Source: Sphingomonas cannabina (lineage in GTDB: Bacteria > Pseudomonadota > Alphaproteobacteria > Sphingomonadales > Sphingomonadaceae). Taken from it: a stretch of DNA of 64,000 nucleotides. Both the position numbers and the translations under genes were made by a program. The stretch is taken from positions 2,031,001 through 2,095,000 of the forward strand of contig NZ_CP090059.1 of assembly GCF_021391395.1 (NCBI RefSeq). Direction: 5' to 3'. This document shows positions 9,837 through 18,862 of this stretch, piece after piece (positions within the stretch are counted from its first letter, which is position 1; each line of letters opens with the position of its first letter). A model generated the notes under the pieces. It was not told the origin of the DNA, did no database searches, and saw only the letters and a list, made by a program, of their open reading frames with translations.

Positions 9837-11231
9837 CTATTTGACTGTCAGGCCCTCGACGAACTGGCCGACGTCAATGTCGGACCTGCGCAGCGGGGCA
9901 CCGCCGACCGTCACATTCTCGATCGTCACCCCGCGCACTATCCGGTCGGCGGAATAACCCGCGATCACTGGCCGGTTGATGTCGCCGCCCTTGAAGCCGA
10001 CGTTGCGGATCGTCACGTCCTCGATCCCGCGGCCGGGCGCGTGGCTGTACTTGGGATTGAACAGCACGCGGAGGTTGAACAGCATCCCTTCCTCGATGCT
10101 GTCGATGCGGATGTCCTCGAACCGCACGTTGCGGACGAGATTGTTGTCGCTGTTCGAGATCGCCATCACGCCCTGATAGTTGCGGTCGTCCTCGTCATGG
10201 CCGAGCACGTCGATGTTGCGGAAGACGAGGTTCTCCAGAACCTCCGGCGCCTCGGCATTGCCATGGAGGCCGATGTTGATCGGATGCGCGATGTCCGCCC
10301 ACAGAATGGAGTTGGTGACGAGATAGTTGCGCGCGTCGCCGCGATAGTCCCACCGCGATCCATAGACGGCGATGGTGTCGTCCGAATTGCGCATGAACAC
10401 GCCGTCGATCCGCACGTCGGAGCAGCTCATGAAATCGAGCCCGTCGCTCCAGCTCGACGCGCTGAACGACTTGACGTCGCGGACGGTGACGTTCGAGGAC
10501 TGACCGCACGCCACCGTATAGTGATTGGGGTCGATGAAGATCGGGCCGTCGATCGTCACGTTGCGCGAATTGGCGATGGTGATGCCCTGCTCCGGGCGGT
10601 CGATGATGCCATGGCCGATCACGCGGACGTTCTCGGCGTCGCGAATCTCGATATTGCCCTGCACCAGCGCACCGCCCGCGACCACGACCGTGGTGTTGGA
10701 GGGGATACGGAAGCTCTTCTGCCCCTCCGGCAGCGGGTGAACGCCCGGACCGAAATAGACGACGCCGGGGCCGGGCGGCGGCAGCTCCGGCTCGGGCGCG
10801 TCGGCGAAGAGGTGGAGATTGTGGAGCCGGTCGCCGTCGAACTCGATCGACAGTTTCGCCGGCCGGTCGAGCCGGAAATAGGCGGTGTTGCCCACCAGCC
10901 GCGCCTTGACGCCTGCGGATGTGGGCCGCACCTCGACGCGCCGGACATCGCCGTTGTTCTTCTTGACCGAGACCTCCACCGGCCCGGCCATGTCGAACGC
11001 CACCATCGAGGCATCCTGCGGCCGGTCGAGATCGACCTTGACGTCATATTCGTAGAGGTCCTGCCATTCGCCGCCCGGCACCCGGACGCGCACGGTGAAA
11101 TCGTCGTTGAGATGGGTCCAGAACGCCTTGCCGGCCGGCGGCGCGTGGATGCGTAGCGTCTGGCTCTGCGCCGACGCGGGAAGCGCGGCGAGCGCGAGGA
11201 GAAGGGCAGGGGCAAGGCGGAGCCGGGTCAT
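9837..11231 (-). CDS. GH28-like right-handed beta-helix glycosidase, exported
   Basis: 464 residues with a Sec signal (LAPALLLALAALPASAQ). An N-terminal beta-sandwich-like part (~150 residues) precedes a parallel beta-helix with stacked Asn/Val turns: NVRVIGHGIIDRP, NVTIDGPIFIDP, NVTVRDVKSFSA. The likely active cluster is WSDGLDFMSCSDV followed by RNSDDTIAVYGSR and HPINIGLHGNAE. The SDGLDF and DD motifs resemble GH28 polygalacturonases, although the canonical GH28 Arg-Ile-Lys motif is not evident; GH49-like proteins share part of this pattern. It probably cleaves a uronic-acid or branched glycan in the periplasm. ATG 11229-11231 overlaps the stop of the GH43 gene (ATGA), so the two are co-translated. 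Confidence 0.75.
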   Translation of the reverse strand: MTRLRLAPALLLALAALPASAQSQTLRIHAPPAGKAFWTHLNDDFTVRVRVPGGEWQDLYEYDVKVDLDRPQDASMVAFDMAGPVEVSVKKNNGDVRRVEVRPTSAGVKARLVGNTAYFRLDRPAKLSIEFDGDRLHNLHLFADAPEPELPPPGPGVVYFGPGVHPLPEGQKSFRIPSNTTVVVAGGALVQGNIEIRDAENVRVIGHGIIDRPEQGITIANSRNVTIDGPIFIDPNHYTVACGQSSNVTVRDVKSFSASSWSDGLDFMSCSDVRIDGVFMRNSDDTIAVYGSRWDYRGDARNYLVTNSILWADIAHPINIGLHGNAEAPEVLENLVFRNIDVLGHDEDDRNYQGVMAISNSDNNLVRNVRFEDIRIDSIEEGMLFNLRVLFNPKYSHAPGRGIEDVTIRNVGFKGGDINRPVIAGYSADRIVRGVTIENVTVGGAPLRRSDIDVGQFVEGLTVK

Positions 11232-12976
11232 CGCGTGATCCTGAACCAGTCGAAGTCGGCATGGCCGACGGTGGTGGCGATGCTCGCGGGCGTGCCGTTC
11301 TGCGCCTGGGCGAACAGCCCGATCTGCGCGCCGACCCAGCGGCCGGGGCGGCTCTCGAAAGCCTTGCCGAGCGGGACGAAGCGGATGCCGTCGAGGCTGT
11401 AGCTGAAGCGGACGCGCATATGCGTCTCGCGCAGCATCGACGGCCAATAGGGGGTGAAGTCCGGCGGTCCGACGCGGGTCGTCACCGGCGCCGCCTCCAG
11501 CCGCAACCAGACGCGGCCGTCTGGTGCGAGCGGTCCCGAAGTCCGCTGTTCGGGAGGCGACGGCTCGATCCCGTCGCGCCGGCCCTGGACGAGGCGGAGC
11601 GCATCGCCCTGGCGTTCGATTCCGATCCACGCATAGCGCTGGCCGAGCATGGCCAGCCCGGCGCGCTCCCCGGATCGCAGTGGCTGGAAGTGCATCAGCG
11701 TTGTGGCGGTGAACGCCTCCCCTGGTAGCTTCTGCGACAACAGGTTGCCTGCTTCATAGAGATTAGCCGATCCGCTGACCGACTTGAGGCGGAGCTGTCC
11801 GTCGGCAAGCGTCAGCCAGTCGGCGTCCGGGTTGCTGTTCCACTGCCAGGCAAGCGACAAGGGGCCGGCGAACTCGTCGTCGGCGACCGGCGCCGTGCGC
11901 GGCTGGGCCGGGCCCATGGGTTTGCGGTGTCGCGCGACCGGTTCGCCGCGGCCGTCGCCGTCGGGATCAGCGCCGATCACCGGCCAGCCGTTCCGCCACG
12001 CCATCGGCTGGAGATGGACGACGCGGCCATAGCTGTCGCGGTCTTGGAAATGGAGGAACCAGTCCTCGCCCGTCGGCGTCGTCACCCAGGCGCCCTGGTG
12101 CGGGCCGTTGACGTCGGTCGTGCCTTGGTCGAGCACGTTGCGCCCCTCATAGGGCCCCTCGATCCGCCGGCTGCGGAACACGCCCTGCCAGCCGCCCTTC
12201 ACGCTGCCGGAGGGTACGAGGACATAATACCAGCCGTCGCGCTTGTAGAGCTTGGGGCCCTCGGTCGTCTGCCACGGCCGCAGTCCCACGCTGGTCGCGA
12301 CCGGGGGCAGCGCGTCGCCGTCGATGATCGTCCGCACCTCGCCCACCGTCCTGCCGCCGTCGGGGTCGAGCCGCTTGAGCACGATCAGATTGGCCTTGCC
12401 TGCGCGGCTGCGGGCGAAGGCGTGGACCAGCCAGCCGGTGCCGTCCTCGTCCCAGAAGGGGGCTGGGTCGATCGCGCCCCTGGTCGCATCGACCAGCTCG
12501 GGCGCGGACCACGGGCCGCGCGGATCGGTCGCGGTCACGCGGAAGATGCCGAAGTCGGGATCGGGGTAGTAGATCATGAAGCGTCCGCCGTGATGGCGGA
12601 TCGCCGGCGCCCAGACGCCGCCGCCGCGGCGTGGCGTGCGGAAATGCGCCTCCGGCGTCAGCTTGGGCAGGGCGTGGCCGATGATCGTCCAGTTCACCAG
12701 ATCGCGCGAGTGGAGGATCGGCAGCCCCGGCACGTTCGCGAAGGACGATGCGGTGAGATAATAATCGTCGCCGACGCGGACCACGTCCGGGTCCGAATAG
12801 TCCCCGATGAGCACCGGATTGCGATAGGTGCCGTCGCCCTGGTCGGCGAACCAGCGGCCGTCCTCGATCCGGTCGGATGCGGAGGCCGTCAGCAGCGCGC
12901 AGCAACACGCCAGCAGGACATGCGCTCCGCGCCGTCGCCACGCGGGAATCGAGCCTCGTTCCGCGGATTTTTCCAT
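11228..12976 (-). CDS. GH43 family beta-xylosidase/arabinofuranosidase-type enzyme, exported
   Basis: 582 residues. A long N-region signal peptide (hydrophobic AHVLLACCCALLTASAS) precedes a five-bladed propeller catalytic domain. Catalytic carboxylates can be placed: Asp in NPVLIGDYSDPDVVRVGDDY (base), Asp in GAIDPAPFWDEDGTG, and the general-acid Glu in QTTEGPKLYKRDGWYYV. The last ~200 residues (DDEFAGPLSLAWQWNSNP onward) form the beta-sandwich module usual in GH43 xylosidases. Start ATG 12974-12976 is preceded by GGAGGGGG; the longer frame crosses the divergent promoter. Expression is divergent from GH97, with one LacI-type operator between them. The likely role is removal of xylose or arabinose from xylan fragments; precise specificity is not readable. 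Confidence 0.88.
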   Translation of the reverse strand: MEKSAERGSIPAWRRRGAHVLLACCCALLTASASDRIEDGRWFADQGDGTYRNPVLIGDYSDPDVVRVGDDYYLTASSFANVPGLPILHSRDLVNWTIIGHALPKLTPEAHFRTPRRGGGVWAPAIRHHGGRFMIYYPDPDFGIFRVTATDPRGPWSAPELVDATRGAIDPAPFWDEDGTGWLVHAFARSRAGKANLIVLKRLDPDGGRTVGEVRTIIDGDALPPVATSVGLRPWQTTEGPKLYKRDGWYYVLVPSGSVKGGWQGVFRSRRIEGPYEGRNVLDQGTTDVNGPHQGAWVTTPTGEDWFLHFQDRDSYGRVVHLQPMAWRNGWPVIGADPDGDGRGEPVARHRKPMGPAQPRTAPVADDEFAGPLSLAWQWNSNPDADWLTLADGQLRLKSVSGSANLYEAGNLLSQKLPGEAFTATTLMHFQPLRSGERAGLAMLGQRYAWIGIERQGDALRLVQGRRDGIEPSPPEQRTSGPLAPDGRVWLRLEAAPVTTRVGPPDFTPYWPSMLRETHMRVRFSYSLDGIRFVPLGKAFESRPGRWVGAQIGLFAQAQNGTPASIATTVGHADFDWFRITR

Positions 12977-13014
12977 CGACCCCCTCCGACCGTGCTTGCT
13001 CTTCGATATGGTTC

Positions 13015-13028
13015 TGTTATCGATACCA
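13015..13028. promoter_or_regulatory. LacI-type operator between divergent GH43 and GH97 genes
   Basis: TGTTATCGATACCA is a near-perfect palindrome with one mismatch to TGTTATCGATAACA. It sits 38 bases from the GH43 start and 48 bases from the GH97 start, so one bound repressor could silence both divergent genes. Confidence 0.7.
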
Positions 13029-13076
13029 GTATGCGACCCGCCCCGGGCGAGCGCAAGAAGATTGTGGAGGAGAGGA

Positions 13077-15041
13077 GTGGAAGGAACGCGAAGCGGCATT
13101 CGTCGGCGCGAGCTGATGTCGGGAGCGCTGGCCGCCGCAGGCGTCGGCAGCCTGGCACCTGCGCATGCCGCGGGGCGGGCACCGCTGGAGGCGCGCTCCC
13201 CCAACGGCGCCCTCGTAGTCCGCCTCGATCCGCCGAGCGGCCCCGGCGACTTTCCCCGTTGGTCGGCGAGCTTCGGCGGCAAGCCCATCTTCGAGCCCTC
13301 CCGCCTGGCGCTGGTGCTGTCCGATGGACGGCTGCTGGGACCGGGAGCGGTGCTGACCAGCCATCGCGTACACGCCCATAGCGAGCAATGGCGCCCTCCC
13401 TATGGCATTGCCGAAAGCTATGACGCGAGCCGCAACCTGCTCGAGGCTCGCTTCGAGGATCGGGAGCGCGGCATTGCCTTCAGTATCGTCCTGGCCGCGC
13501 ATGATGACGGCGTTGCAGTGCGCTATGTGCTGCACGAGGCGCCGGGCGGCCGGCTGGCGCTGGGCGGTGAGGCGACCGAGCTCTGCTTTCCCGCGGGCGC
13601 CCGGGTGTGGAGCAGCCGCGACGAAGGCGAGTATCAGGTCTCGGCGCCGGGGGACATCGCCCCGGTGCCGCATCCCGACCTCACCCGGAGCACCGATCAG
13701 GGACCGCTCGCCGATCCGCCGCTCCACGTTGCGACGCGGGAAGGACTGGCGCTTTGCGTCTGCGAGTCCGATCGGTTGCACTATCCGCGGATGATGGTGC
13801 GGAGCGCCGGCGCCGACACGATCGCCACGCACCTCATGCGCTTTCCTGGACGTGCGACCGGCTATTCGGGGCCGGGCGACACCCATGCGGCGCCGGTCTT
13901 CACCGTCGAGACGCCGTTCGAGACGCCATGGCGAGTCGTTCTCGTCGCGGCGGAACCCGCCAAGCTGATCGAAAAGGCCGGGCTGATCCCGTCGATCGCC
14001 ACGCCCAACCGGCTCGGCGACGTCTCCTGGATCCGTCCCGGCCGCGCCTTCCGCATCCGCAAGCCCTACACGACCGAGCGCGCGCTTGCCTGCGTCGACT
14101 TCGCCGCGCGCCGCAAGCTCGATTTCGTCGAGTTCGACGCCCATTGGTACGGCGACGGCACCGACCCGAGCGACGCGACGGTGCCGATCGCCGGGCTCGA
14201 CATGGCGCGGATCATCGCGGCGGCGAAGGGCAGGGGGATCGGCATGATCCTCTACGTCGATCGCGTGCCGGCGATGCGGCAGCTCGATGCGATCCTCGCC
14301 ACCTATCGCGACTGGGGCGTGGCGGGGATCAAGTTCGGCTTCGTCTGGGAAGGGCGGCAGGAGGACGTCGATTTCATCTACGACCTCGTCCGCCGCTGCG
14401 GCGAGCACCGGCTGCTCGTCAACCTTCACGACAATCTGCGGCCGGCGGGGCTCGAGCGGACGCTGCCCAACTATGTCGCGCTCGAAGGGGTGCGGGGGAA
14501 CGAGCAGTTCCCGACCGCGCGGCACAACGTGACCTTGCCGTTCACCCGCGCGCTGGGCGGGCCGATCGACTACACGATCTGCTACGCCCACGAACGCAAC
14601 CAGACCACCAACGCGCATCAGCTCGCGATGGCGGCGGTTTACTATAACCCGCTCACCTTCCTCTATTGGTACGACGAGCCGGCGAAATATGACGGCGGCG
14701 GCTGGCCCGAGCTGCGCTGGTTCGACGAATGTCCCACGAGTTGGCACGAGACCCGGGCTCTTGCCGGCGCGGTCGGCGAATATGTCGCGGTCGCGCGCCG
14801 CCACGGCCAGCGTTGGTTCCTGGGCGCGATGACCAACGAAGATGCGCGGGTGCTGACGGTGCCGCTCGATTTCCTGGGGGCGGGGCGTTGGCGCGCGCAG
14901 ATCTTCGCCGATGGGCCGCCCGCGGTGCAGGCCCGACAGACGCCGGTCGTGATCCGCGAGGTGACGGTTACCGCTGGCGACAGGCTCGATCTCGCGCTTG
15001 CCCCGTCCGGCGGCCAGGCGATCCTGTTCGAGCGCGGCTAG
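13077..15041 (+). CDS. GH97 family glycoside hydrolase, exported
   Basis: 654 residues of the GH97 alpha-glucosidase/alpha-galactosidase family. A Tat/Sec-like leader (IRRRELMSGALAAAGVGSLA) is followed by the N-terminal super-sandwich (SPNGALVVRLDPP onward), then a (beta/alpha)8 barrel: KLDFVEFDAHWYGDGTDPSD, WGVAGIKFGFVWEG, LVNLHDNLRPAGLERT, PNYVALEGVRGNEQF. The C-terminal beta domain ends with ILFERG. Start GTG 13077 is chosen because GGAGG lies 6 bases upstream and the leader begins right after it; an upstream ATG frame runs through the operator. At the strand where retaining GH97 enzymes usually carry the Asp nucleophile (GxKxDF) this protein reads GIKFGF, so mechanism and activity may be atypical. 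It converges with lacI; the two stop codons overlap. Confidence 0.85.
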   Translation: MEGTRSGIRRRELMSGALAAAGVGSLAPAHAAGRAPLEARSPNGALVVRLDPPSGPGDFPRWSASFGGKPIFEPSRLALVLSDGRLLGPGAVLTSHRVHAHSEQWRPPYGIAESYDASRNLLEARFEDRERGIAFSIVLAAHDDGVAVRYVLHEAPGGRLALGGEATELCFPAGARVWSSRDEGEYQVSAPGDIAPVPHPDLTRSTDQGPLADPPLHVATREGLALCVCESDRLHYPRMMVRSAGADTIATHLMRFPGRATGYSGPGDTHAAPVFTVETPFETPWRVVLVAAEPAKLIEKAGLIPSIATPNRLGDVSWIRPGRAFRIRKPYTTERALACVDFAARRKLDFVEFDAHWYGDGTDPSDATVPIAGLDMARIIAAAKGRGIGMILYVDRVPAMRQLDAILATYRDWGVAGIKFGFVWEGRQEDVDFIYDLVRRCGEHRLLVNLHDNLRPAGLERTLPNYVALEGVRGNEQFPTARHNVTLPFTRALGGPIDYTICYAHERNQTTNAHQLAMAAVYYNPLTFLYWYDEPAKYDGGGWPELRWFDECPTSWHETRALAGAVGEYVAVARRHGQRWFLGAMTNEDARVLTVPLDFLGAGRWRAQIFADGPPAVQARQTPVVIREVTVTAGDRLDLALAPSGGQAILFERG

Positions 15042-16105
15042 GCGGATCGTTCCGGCGCGGGACCGATCGAATCGCGTTCGACGAGCGTCAGCATCTCGCG
15101 CACATGCCGCGGCGAAGGGGAGGTGCCGGCACGGACCTCGCGGACCTGATCGCTGAGCATCGCCACCGCCGTCGCCGCCATGTCCGCGATCGGCTGGCGG
15201 ATGGTGGTGAGCTCGGGCCAGATGGTCGAGGCGATCGGCGCGTCGTCGAAGCCGGCGATGCTGAGGTCGCGCGGCACGGTAAGGCCCATGCCCTGCGCGA
15301 CCGCGGAGACCGCCGCCGCCATGTCGTCGTTGCTCGCGAAGATCGCGGTCGGGCGTGGCGAGGCGGCGAGCAGCAGCCGGGCGGCATCGAGTCCGGACTT
15401 GTAGGTGAACAGGCCCGGCGCGATCCATTCGGGCTTGATGGTGATGCCGGCGCCTGCGAGTGCCGCGCGATAGCCCTGTTCGCGGCGCTGTGAGGGCGAA
15501 TGTCGGGGATCGCCCTGGATGAAGCCGATCGCGCGATGCCCTGCCGCGATCAGGTGGCGCGTCATGTCGAATGCGCCCTTGTAGTCGTCGACCACGATCG
15601 CCGCGATGCCCTCGCGCGGCTTGGCCGTCGCGAAGGCGAGCGGCAGCACGCCGGCCTGCTCGACCCGTTCCAGGACCAGCGCCGAATCGCACAGCGGCGG
15701 CGGCAGGATGACGCCCCCGATCCCCGCCTCGATCAGCCGCTCGAGGCCGTCGAGCGCTTCCTCCTCGGTCACGCCCGGCTCGATCAGGAACTGGCAGCCG
15801 CTGGTGCCGCTCTGGCGGAAGGCGCCCATCAGAAAGGCGGCGAGGTTCGACGAGCTCGGATTGCTGTAGAGCGCGCCGATGCGGACGTCGCGCTTCAGGC
15901 TGCGCGCGGTGAGGTTGGGCGAGTAATTGAGGGCGCGGATCGCCGCCTCGACCTTCTCCCGCATGTCCTTGCTGACGTATCTGGCGCCGTTGATGACGCG
16001 TGAGACCGTCATCGACGAGACGCCGGCATGGCGGGCGACGTCGTGGATGGTCACGGTCGCGCGCCTGGGCGTTCCGCTGGGCTCTCGGTCGTCGCTCGCC
16101 GCCAT
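15038..16105 (-). CDS. LacI-family transcriptional regulator
   Basis: 355 residues. The N-terminal LacI headpiece TIHDVARHAGVSSMTVSRV with hinge LNYSPNLTARSLKRD (residues 18-70) is followed by a periplasmic-binding-protein-like effector domain (IGALYSNPSSSNLAAFLMGA; FASNDDMAAAVSAVAQGMG; IAGFDDAPIASTIWPELTTI). It should repress or activate on binding a sugar effector. It is divergent from the LacY-like MFS and GH88 genes, and two identical palindromes TGATATCGATAACA lie in the shared promoter, a standard layout for autoregulation. Copies in front of TBDR1, GH43/GH97 and TBDR2 suggest it controls much of the left half of the window. The effector is unknown; a xylo- or uronate-oligosaccharide product is inferred. 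Confidence 0.93.
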   Translation of the reverse strand: MAASDDREPSGTPRRATVTIHDVARHAGVSSMTVSRVINGARYVSKDMREKVEAAIRALNYSPNLTARSLKRDVRIGALYSNPSSSNLAAFLMGAFRQSGTSGCQFLIEPGVTEEEALDGLERLIEAGIGGVILPPPLCDSALVLERVEQAGVLPLAFATAKPREGIAAIVVDDYKGAFDMTRHLIAAGHRAIGFIQGDPRHSPSQRREQGYRAALAGAGITIKPEWIAPGLFTYKSGLDAARLLLAASPRPTAIFASNDDMAAAVSAVAQGMGLTVPRDLSIAGFDDAPIASTIWPELTTIRQPIADMAATAVAMLSDQVREVRAGTSPSPRHVREMLTLVERDSIGPAPERSA

Positions 16106-16169
16106 GTTCTTGCTTTCGCTGAGCCCCGCGATATCCTGTCGTACCGATCGCGGAAGCGAGCCGGCTATC

Positions 16170-16183
16170 TGATATCGATAACA
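16170..16183. promoter_or_regulatory. LacI-type operator 1 in the lacI/MFS intergenic region
   Basis: TGATATCGATAACA, one mismatch from a perfect palindrome, lies 64 bases upstream of the lacI start. It is identical to the site at 16240-16253, exactly 70 bases away. Confidence 0.72.
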
Positions 16184-16239
16184 GCTTTCCCGGGCGGGTC
16201 AATCTCGGGCCTTGCCACCGATGATTCGGCAGGCGTATA

Positions 16240-16253
16240 TGATATCGATAACA
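16240..16253. promoter_or_regulatory. LacI-type operator 2 in the lacI/MFS intergenic region
   Basis: Second identical copy of TGATATCGATAACA, 21 bases before the MFS start codon. It is well placed to block the MFS-GH88 transcript, and with the first site could support a repression loop. Confidence 0.72.
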
Positions 16254-16274
16254 GATTCGAGAGGGTCCCCGGAC

Positions 16275-17567
16275 GTGTCCGAAACGAGGCGCAATTACGC
16301 GGTGCTCAGCGCCTTCCTCTTCTGTTTCTTCTTCGCCCAGGCGATGGCGATGTCGCTGCTGTCGATCTGGCTCACCCGCACGCTGGGGCTGAACGGTGTC
16401 GAGGCGGGGACGGTCTTCTCGGCCAATTTCATCGGCGCGATGTGCGCGCAGCCGCTCTACGGATATCTCTCCGACCGGATGGGGTTCCGCAAGGCGGTGC
16501 CGGCGGGCATCGCGCTGCTGGTCGTCATGGCGGGGCTGTTCTTCACCTTCGCCTATGCGCCGCTATTGCGCTGGAACATCGTCGTCGGCGCGGTCGCTGG
16601 CGGCATCTATCTCGGCGTCACCTTCATCGCCGGCAGCTATGCGCTCGAAAGCTATGTCGACCGCGTCGGGCGGCGGTACGGGTTCGAATATAGCCGGGTG
16701 CGGCTGTGGGGCTCGCTGGGCTTCGCGACCGCGGCGGCTTTCTCCGGGCGCCTCTACAACCTCGATCCCGGCATCAACTTCTTCCTGGCGAGCGCGGCCG
16801 GGCTGCTGCTGCTGCCGATCCTGGCATTTGCTCGGATCGATCCCGATCCCGGGCAGCAGGCGGCGGCGGACCGGCTCACGCCTGCCCAGTCCGCCGCCCT
16901 GCTTACCCAGCCCAAGTTCTGGGGATTCATGGTGCTGATCCTCGGCGTGACCAACCTCTATCTGGTCTACGATCAACAGTTCCCCTTCTATTTCTCCTCG
17001 CTGTTCCCGACGCCCGAGGCCGGCAACGCCATGTTCGGCTATCTCAACTCGGCGCAGATCTTCGTCGAGGCCGCGGGTATGTTCGCCGCGCCCTTTCTCG
17101 TGCGGCGGATCGGTGCGACGCGGGGGCTGATGCTGGCGACGGCGATCATGATCGTGCGCATCGCCGGTTCCGGCCTCGCCGCCGGGCCGCTCGCCATCTC
17201 GGCATGCAAGATGCTGCATGCGATCGAACTGCCGATCCTGGCGGTCTCGCTCTTCCGCTACATCGCCTATCATTTCGAGGCGCGGCACGCCTCGACCGTC
17301 TATATGGTGGGCGTCAGCTTCGGCCATTCGCTGGGGCTTGCCGTCCTGTCGCCGATCGCGGGCATGGGCTATGACCTGATCGGATTCCAGAACACCTATT
17401 TCGCCATCGCCGGCCTCGCGCTGCTGTTCTGGGTCGCGTCCTGGTTCGCGCTGTCGCCGACGCCGCCTGAACGGGCGGGAAGGGCGAGGGGCCGAGGCAT
17501 ACCTGCTGCGGGGCTAGATCCGGCCGGCAGCGGCGATGTCGCACCGCTGGGATCGTCGGCGCGATGA
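16275..17567 (+). CDS. MFS oligosaccharide permease (LacY/OHS-like)
   Basis: 430-residue inner-membrane transporter with about 12 hydrophobic segments. The first segment AVLSAFLFCFFFAQAMAMSLL and loop YGYLSDRMGFRKAV, the short second-half helices, and FVEAAGMFAAPFLVRRIGA resemble the oligosaccharide:H+ symporter group rather than the sugar-acid symporter at the window start. Start GTG 16275 follows GAGGG by 9 bases and sits just after the operator; an upstream ATG frame would read through both operators. Its stop overlaps the GH88 start (ATGA). Coupling to a cytoplasmic unsaturated glucuronyl hydrolase strongly suggests that it imports unsaturated uronate disaccharides. The low-complexity C-terminal tail after residue 405 looks non-membrane. 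Confidence 0.85.
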   Translation: MSETRRNYAVLSAFLFCFFFAQAMAMSLLSIWLTRTLGLNGVEAGTVFSANFIGAMCAQPLYGYLSDRMGFRKAVPAGIALLVVMAGLFFTFAYAPLLRWNIVVGAVAGGIYLGVTFIAGSYALESYVDRVGRRYGFEYSRVRLWGSLGFATAAAFSGRLYNLDPGINFFLASAAGLLLLPILAFARIDPDPGQQAAADRLTPAQSAALLTQPKFWGFMVLILGVTNLYLVYDQQFPFYFSSLFPTPEAGNAMFGYLNSAQIFVEAAGMFAAPFLVRRIGATRGLMLATAIMIVRIAGSGLAAGPLAISACKMLHAIELPILAVSLFRYIAYHFEARHASTVYMVGVSFGHSLGLAVLSPIAGMGYDLIGFQNTYFAIAGLALLFWVASWFALSPTPPERAGRARGRGIPAAGLDPAGSGDVAPLGSSAR

Positions 17568-18739
17568 CGGCGAACGGCACGTCGGCCGCGCTGCTGCCGC
17601 CGACCCAGCCCACGCCCGAACAGGTCGATGCGTTGATCGTGGCTGCGCTTGCGCGGCTCGACCGCACGATGCCGCAGTTCGTCGACCATTTCCCCGCGCC
17701 GTCCAGCGAAAGCGGGGTCTATGCGCCGATCGACAATGTCGAATGGACCAACGGCTTCTGGACCGGGATGCTGTGGCTCGCCTGGGAGCTGACCGGCGAG
17801 GTACGCTATCGGCTGGCGGCGGAACGGGACGTCCTGTCCTTCGCCGATCGCGTGGAGCGGCGGATCAACGTCGATCATCACGACCTCGGCTTCCTCTACA
17901 CGCTCTCGGCTTGTGCGGCGCACCGGCTGACGGGAAGCGAGATTGGCCGCACTGCTGGGCTCGATGCCGCCAGGCTGCTGCTCGCGCGGTTCGATCCGGT
18001 CGCGGGTGTCATCCAGGCCTGGGGCGACATGCGCGATCCGGCACAGCGCGGGCGGATGATCATCGACTGCAACCTCAACCTGCCGCTGCTGTTCTGGGCA
18101 GGGCGCGAAACGCTCGATCCGGCCTTCGCCGAGGCCGCGCACCGTCACCTCGCCCAGGCCGCGCGGCTGCTCGTTCGGCCCGATGCCTCGACCTATCACA
18201 CCTATTATGTCGACACGGCGACCGGCCAACCGCGCTTCGGCAGCACCCATCAGGGCCATTCGGACGAAAGCTGCTGGGCGCGGGGTCAGGCCTGGGGCAT
18301 CTACGGTTTCGCGCTCGGCGGGCTGCACACTGGCGACGACAGCTATTTCGAGCTCGCAGCCCGGCTCGCCGACTATTTCCTCGCCCGGCTGCCGAGCGAC
18401 GGCATCTGCTGCTGGGATCTGATCTTCACCGGAGACGGCGAGGCGCCGCGCGACAGCTCCGCGGCGGCGATCGCGGCCTGCGGGCTGCTCGAGCTGGTCA
18501 AGGCGCTGCCGCTCTCCGATCCTCGTCGCGACAGTTACGCCGCGTGGGCGTGGCGAATCGTCGAGCGGCTAGGCACGGCCTATGTCGCGCCGCTCGAGGG
18601 CTCCAATGCGCTGCTGCTCCATGCGGTCTACCACATGCCGAACGGCGCCGGCGTCGACGAGGCCTGCATCTGGGGCGACTATTTTTATCTGGAGGCGCTG
18701 GTCCGCTTGCGGCAGGTCTGGGTTCCCTACTGGTCCTAG
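17564..18739 (+). CDS. GH88 unsaturated glucuronyl hydrolase, cytoplasmic
   Basis: 391-residue (alpha/alpha)6-barrel enzyme that hydrates the double bond of 4,5-unsaturated uronic acids at the non-reducing end of lyase products, releasing 5-keto-4-deoxyuronate. Hallmarks: NVEWTNGFWTGMLWLAWELT near residue 58, HHDLGFLY with one catalytic Asp near 106, IIDCNLNLPLLFWA with the second near 167, and STHQGHSDESCWARGQAWGI near 230. No signal peptide is visible, so it acts inside the cell. Start ATG 17564 overlaps the permease stop. The product should feed KduI, encoded at 54718. Its presence implies that a polysaccharide lyase acts upstream in the pathway. Confidence 0.93.
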   Translation: MTANGTSAALLPPTQPTPEQVDALIVAALARLDRTMPQFVDHFPAPSSESGVYAPIDNVEWTNGFWTGMLWLAWELTGEVRYRLAAERDVLSFADRVERRINVDHHDLGFLYTLSACAAHRLTGSEIGRTAGLDAARLLLARFDPVAGVIQAWGDMRDPAQRGRMIIDCNLNLPLLFWAGRETLDPAFAEAAHRHLAQAARLLVRPDASTYHTYYVDTATGQPRFGSTHQGHSDESCWARGQAWGIYGFALGGLHTGDDSYFELAARLADYFLARLPSDGICCWDLIFTGDGEAPRDSSAAAIAACGLLELVKALPLSDPRRDSYAAWAWRIVERLGTAYVAPLEGSNALLLHAVYHMPNGAGVDEACIWGDYFYLEALVRLRQVWVPYWS

Positions 18740-18850
18740 CATTCGGGCCGACTCATCCGACGCCGACGGAACGGAGAAGTCTCACTGGTCAATCCAGTGG
18801 GAAGTAATGTGCCTGATTCGAGTGTGAGTTGACCGTCGCCCGCCCCAAAT

Positions 18851-18862
18851 GGTAGCGCTACC
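18851..18862. promoter_or_regulatory. Perfect palindrome upstream of GH115 (XylR-like operator candidate)
   Basis: GGTAGCGCTACC is a perfect 12-base palindrome. Its TAGCGCTA core differs from the local LacI operator (TATCGATA) but is shared with the gntP promoter at 28354. Cores of this kind are known for LacI-family xylose repressors in Caulobacter. A second palindrome, TGGTGCACCA (18868-18877), follows 5 bases later. Both precede the ribosome-binding site at 18895. Confidence 0.55.

Noticed and set aside
13017..16202. 1061-codon minus-strand frame spanning GH97, lacI and their promoters
   Set aside because: It crosses two supported genes and the operators, with no family motifs; the in-frame lacI gene on the same strand is in a different frame.
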